From CAZKAP01 sp964552195 (GTDB lineage: Bacteria; Bacteroidota; Bacteroidia; Flavobacteriales; Flavobacteriaceae): a stretch of 64,000 nt of DNA. Shown here piece after piece: positions 61,101 to 64,000 of this stretch. The DNA is taken from NCBI GenBank assembly GCA_964552195.1, contig CAZKFM010000004.1, positions 62,001-126,000 on the forward strand, in the 5' to 3' direction. A model generated the notes under the pieces. That model had not been told where the DNA came from and made no database searches. It saw nothing but the letters and a program-made list of their open reading frames with translations. Position numbers and translations under genes: made by a program. Numbering within the stretch: position 1 is the stretch's first letter; each line of letters begins with the position of its first letter.

Positions 61101-61564
61101 GTTATTCACAGTCGTTTTTTCATGCTGATGTTAAGCAAACGCGATGATCATGCAATCGGCAAGGCTAACAAGCCGAGCGATTTTTCACCGCACACCCAGG
61201 TATTGGTTATGCTGTTCCGGGGATTAAACCTAGTCGAATTCAGCCCCCAGAGGAATACTTACTACCCGGCAAGGAAGCCGATTTTCTTCCTCCCCCGGGA
61301 GTGCAAAGATAGAGCAAATACCCAGATTGGCACGACGGTAATCCCTCAAACGCCCTTGATATCCAAAGTGATCAGCATGTTGTGGGGCACCTCCCGGAAA
61401 CCCATTCCGATAGGTCATATTTGGGTAATGAAACAGGTCAGGAACTCGGGATCTCATTCGAAAACTCCGCAGCACTTTGCCGGTTGGGCAACAAGAGCCT
61501 AGTCTCAAGCCAAAGGGGGAGGGGTTCAGAAGCAGACGTTATTTCCGGGTTTTAAAGACCTTTT
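61101..61564. other. 464-base gap without a convincing gene
   Basis: Frames of up to 126 codons are present on both strands but lack protein character. A TATCTTTG -7 match on the leftward strand (complement of 61304-61311) could start the exported-protein gene with a leader of about 195 bases. No tRNA, SRP RNA, RNase P or tmRNA signature was found, and no good terminator for the M23 gene was seen. Confidence 0.5.
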
Positions 61565-63265
61565 CTATTGGATTACAAGGGTGCCGCTATACGTTTCCCG
61601 GTTACCTGCCTGGTCCGTTACGGCGATTCGAATGGTAGACTTGCCTTTCGGAATCTTTCCGTCCTCGAAGTTATAGGTCAACAGGTTATTTTTCGACTCG
61701 TACTCCATGAGTATCCATTTCCCGTTCACCCATGCGTTATAGGTGTCGATTCCGGATTCCCTATCGCGTATGCGAACTTTGAGGTACGAATAGTTCCGCA
61801 ACCGGGAACCATCGTCGAAGTTAACGGGACTGATTTCGGGAGGAACCGTATCCACGGCAATTTTGTAGGACCCCAAATATTTAGCCTTGGTGCTCAATAC
61901 AGAATTGCTGAGGTAGGTGGAGGTGTACCCCCAGTTTCCGCGGCTGTTTTGGTAAGCTATGTATAATTTATCACTGATTCCCATAAGTGAATCCGGCACC
62001 TTCATGTTGATATGGAAGCGTTTTTGGGTGGGTAGCAGATCTTGGTGAACACGCAGCACCGGTCCGTCCCATCCGACGTCCAGAGAGACATCCTTGTAAA
62101 ACGTTCCTTTTGGGAAGAATACGCCTCCCTGTTCCCATTCGAATTGATAGGGCTTGTCCCTGGAGATCCAGGTTCCTCCGTAAACGGTTTCCCGGGCTGC
62201 CGGATCGGCATTTCGCTTTCCCACCACAGGGATGAGTAATTGAGACCGGTTACCGTGATGATCGGTAAGCAGTATCCGTACCTCCCTGGTTTCTCCGGGT
62301 CTCAGTTCGATGGTTCCATCCCCCTTAAGCGATTGGAAAACGCTGAGGTTGTTTCCCTCATCTCTGAAGCATTTGTGAATTCTTCGACGGTATCTTTCGA
62401 GGTAATCGTAGTCAATGAGCGTGTTGATCTGGGAGGATTCTCCGAAGGAAAACTGATCGAAAACCTGTCGGGTGTACGGAACTCCATCGACTTCCATGAC
62501 CACGGAATAGATTCCGTTTTTGTTCGCCGCGAGGTCTTGACGGTCGAAACCAGTAAAGCCAAACCCCACCCGGCCCAGAGCCTCAACCGTATCGGCTACG
62601 AAATTGAAGTTGGATTCGTGGTACATGTCGACCTGAGAGCGCTCGAAGCTTCCGTTTGCCGAAGCCGAGGGTCCAATAGGATAAACGAACGCACTAAGGA
62701 TTTCCGGGGGATTGTTGTCCTTTATGGGAAAGTCGTACTCCATTGGGTTTTGAGGCCGTTCGGTAACGCTGTTCCGGATTTCAAAATGCAGATGCGGTCC
62801 CGACGAGCCCCCCGTGTTACCGGAATAGGCAATCGCTTTTCCCTGTTTAACCGTAAGTGTGCCGAACTCTGGAAACAGTTGTATCTCGTAAGTTTGCTTC
62901 AGGTATTGCTGTTGCTTTACGTAGGTTTCGATGGGGTCTGAAAATCGGGACAGGTGCGCATAGACCGAAGTCTTTCCGTTGGGATGGGCTACGTAAAGGG
63001 CCTTGCCGTATCCGCTGAGCGAAACTTTGATGCGCGTTACGGTTCCGTCGGCTACGGCGTACACGGGAAGCCCTTCCCTTCCCTGCGTTTTCAGGTCAAT
63101 TCCGGCATGGAAGTGTCCGGTCCTGAGCTCTCCGAAGGTTCCCGACAATACCAAGGGAATATCCAGCGGGCTGACAAAAGACTCTTCCGAACGCGGCTGT
63201 GCCCGCAGGTCTTGAAGGGATAGCACGGATAGTACGATCAAAAAGACTCTTGGGAAGGAAGTCAT
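61565..63265 (-). CDS. M23-family metallopeptidase with large C-terminal region
   Basis: A 566-residue exported zinc peptidase, likely acting on peptidoglycan cross-links. A signal peptide (SFPRVFLIVLSVLSLQDLRA) is followed by the LytM domain, with the zinc ligands in HFHAGIDLKT and in the SSGPHLHFEIRNS motif (about 160). YVAHPNGKTSVYAHLS provides the other conserved His. The last 350 residues form beta-rich, Ig-like repeats (ITDHHGNRSQLL-like, IRIAVTDQAGNRETYSG). A predicted active enzyme, unlike degenerate EnvC-type activators. Confidence 0.9.
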   Translation of the reverse strand: MTSFPRVFLIVLSVLSLQDLRAQPRSEESFVSPLDIPLVLSGTFGELRTGHFHAGIDLKTQGREGLPVYAVADGTVTRIKVSLSGYGKALYVAHPNGKTSVYAHLSRFSDPIETYVKQQQYLKQTYEIQLFPEFGTLTVKQGKAIAYSGNTGGSSGPHLHFEIRNSVTERPQNPMEYDFPIKDNNPPEILSAFVYPIGPSASANGSFERSQVDMYHESNFNFVADTVEALGRVGFGFTGFDRQDLAANKNGIYSVVMEVDGVPYTRQVFDQFSFGESSQINTLIDYDYLERYRRRIHKCFRDEGNNLSVFQSLKGDGTIELRPGETREVRILLTDHHGNRSQLLIPVVGKRNADPAARETVYGGTWISRDKPYQFEWEQGGVFFPKGTFYKDVSLDVGWDGPVLRVHQDLLPTQKRFHINMKVPDSLMGISDKLYIAYQNSRGNWGYTSTYLSNSVLSTKAKYLGSYKIAVDTVPPEISPVNFDDGSRLRNYSYLKVRIRDRESGIDTYNAWVNGKWILMEYESKNNLLTYNFEDGKIPKGKSTIRIAVTDQAGNRETYSGTLVIQ

Positions 63266-63361
63266 GGCAATTACCGGATTGAGGGTTCAAACGGGCAATC
63301 TGCCCAAATTTCTAACGGTAAATGTATTGAAACTATTATGTTTTCAGAAGGCGCTTCTGAG

Positions 63362-63392
63362 TTGCCAGTGAATTCCAGGTTCGTTAAATTTG
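63362..63392 (+). promoter_or_regulatory. Promoter of the zapB-like/zapA pair
   Basis: TTG at 63362-63364 and TAAATTTG at 63385-63392 are 20 bases apart, the best full -33/-7 match in the window. The ATG is 22 bases further on. Confidence 0.6.
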
Positions 63393-63414
63393 TAGAGACA
63401 CGGATGCGTTTGCG

Positions 63415-63702
63415 ATGAGTGAATTGATCAACAGCATCTCGAGGCTGGATTCACTGGTTGACACTCTGCTGAAAAGGCTGGAAGAAACCAAAAGCGAGAA
63501 ACTCAACCTCGAGCAGGAATTGCGGGACCTTCAATCCCGGTTTGCTGATGAACAAAAGAAGCTCCGGGAATGCGAAGAGCAATTGAAAGCCCTTCGCCTG
63601 GCAAACGGTCTGTTGGGTGGTGATAATAGAACTGAGGCTAAGCTCAAGATAAATACCCTGATCCGGGAAATAGATCACTGTATTGCACAGTTATCCGAAT
63701 AG
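63415..63702 (+). CDS. Coiled-coil protein, ZapB-like
   Basis: A 95-residue protein that is almost all coiled coil (LLKRLEETKSEKLNLEQELRD), followed by RTEAKLKINTLIREIDHCIAQ. The short helical layout and its place just before zapA match a Bacteroidota gene pair and recall ZapB, though similarity to E. coli ZapB is only in form. It likely works at the division septum with ZapA. Confidence 0.75.
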   Translation: MSELINSISRLDSLVDTLLKRLEETKSEKLNLEQELRDLQSRFADEQKKLRECEEQLKALRLANGLLGGDNRTEAKLKINTLIREIDHCIAQLSE

Positions 63703-63709
63703 GTAGTCC

Positions 63710-64000
63710 TTGGAAGAAAAGCTAAAAATAAAGCTGTCGATAGCAGACAGGGTGTATCCCCTGACGATTCGGCCCGAGCAAGAGGAAGGACTCAGAAAAG
63801 CGGCCAAAAGCATAGATTTGCTCGCCAAGCAATACGAGCAAAACTACGCGGTTCGCGACAAACAGGATGTGCTCGCCATGTGTGCCCTTCAGTTTGCAAG
63901 TTCGAGTGTATCGGACCAACAGGAGGAAACCGGCACGAGCAGGGAAGCAATGGAGCGGCTGGAGGCGATAGCAATTCGAATAAGCACTAGTCTCAGAGAC
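63710..64000 (+). CDS. zapA: Cell division protein ZapA, cut by the window end
   Basis: 97 codons open from a TTG start (an in-frame stop lies two codons before it). EEKLKIKLSIADRVYPLTIR is the ZapA N-domain, and RKAAKSIDLLAKQYEQNYAV is the start of the long helix. ZapA bundles FtsZ at the ring. The normal length is about 95-105 residues, so the stop is probably just beyond the window. It follows the ZapB-like gene by 7 bases. Confidence 0.85.
   Translation, partial: MEEKLKIKLSIADRVYPLTIRPEQEEGLRKAAKSIDLLAKQYEQNYAVRDKQDVLAMCALQFASSSVSDQQEETGTSREAMERLEAIAIRISTSLRD

Noticed and set aside
61436..61480. GGTCAGG as a possible SRP RNA core
   Set aside because: The following CCGGAAGG-type loop and AGCAGC are not in the right arrangement and no long closing helix is visible.
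61122..61508. Frames on both strands in the 61101-61564 gap
   Set aside because: Composition and lack of any motif suggest chance frames; neither has a convincing start context.
1..64000. CRISPR, transposase, integrase, prophage or defence genes
   Set aside because: No repeat-spacer array, recombinase motif, phage gene or restriction or toxin-antitoxin motif was seen on either strand.

Overview
The window is ordinary chromosomal DNA from a marine-type member of the Flavobacteriaceae (Bacteroidota). The genes that show this are DUF5606, CCC-motif and DUF2752 membrane proteins, BshC, a zinc-finger-less RecQ and SecA of more than 1100 residues. About twenty genes also carry the Bacteroidota -7 promoter element TAnnTTTG a short way upstream. 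A moderately GC-rich genus such as Robiginitalea would fit, but the genus cannot be fixed from the sequence alone. No rRNA, tRNA, insertion sequence, prophage, CRISPR array or replication origin was found.

Layout. 1-2670: start of a secreted protein, then tRNA maturation/modification (cca, tsaC). 2730-8189: surface-glycan genes (five glycosyltransferases and a TupA-like ATP-grasp protein), mostly one leftward operon. 8336-10968: dapD, ruvX, def, DUF5606. 10987-15087: secreted GH20 hexosaminidase lipoprotein and M14 carboxypeptidase. 15175-17356: bshC and a PNPOx-like flavoprotein. 17357-17640: a candidate small RNA ending in a strong terminator. 17641-26670: guaA, a LysM/periplasmic-binding lipoprotein, DUF1648, a Tat-type sugar isomerase-like protein, pyrG and yidC. 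27015-29684: a six-domain fasciclin lipoprotein built by duplication of a three-domain block. 29872-36861: mnmA, an FMN dioxygenase-like enzyme, an SRAP protein, a GT39 transferase, mazG and a MATE exporter. 36907-41189: PAP2 phosphatase, GT39, LPG-synthase/flippase-like and DPM-type GT2 genes that together look like a lipid-carrier sugar transfer module.

41211-49257: meaB, a lipoprotein MsrA, a two-gene small-peptide unit with repeated upstream motifs and its own terminator, a histidine kinase cotranscribed with secA, DUF2795, and a cobalamin adenosyltransferase. 49335-55010: DUF4105, a core-less methyltransferase-like protein, a 48-residue membrane peptide, pssA, lptB, a carboxymuconolactone decarboxylase-family protein, tatC and kdsD. 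55134-64000: recQ, CCC-motif and DUF2752 proteins, a Smr-domain protein, a cysteine desulfurase, an M23 peptidase, and a ZapB-like/ZapA pair cut by the window end.

Many genes serve the envelope: LPS (kdsD, lptB, GT9, GT2s), phospholipid (pssA), export (secA, yidC, tatC) and peptidoglycan or surface proteins (LysM, M23, GH20). No clear new defence or mobile system is present. The least explained loci are the small-peptide bicistron at 43423-43860 with its repeated CGATAAACG motifs, the terminator-ended transcript before guaA, and the non-coding stretch between yidC and the fasciclin gene.
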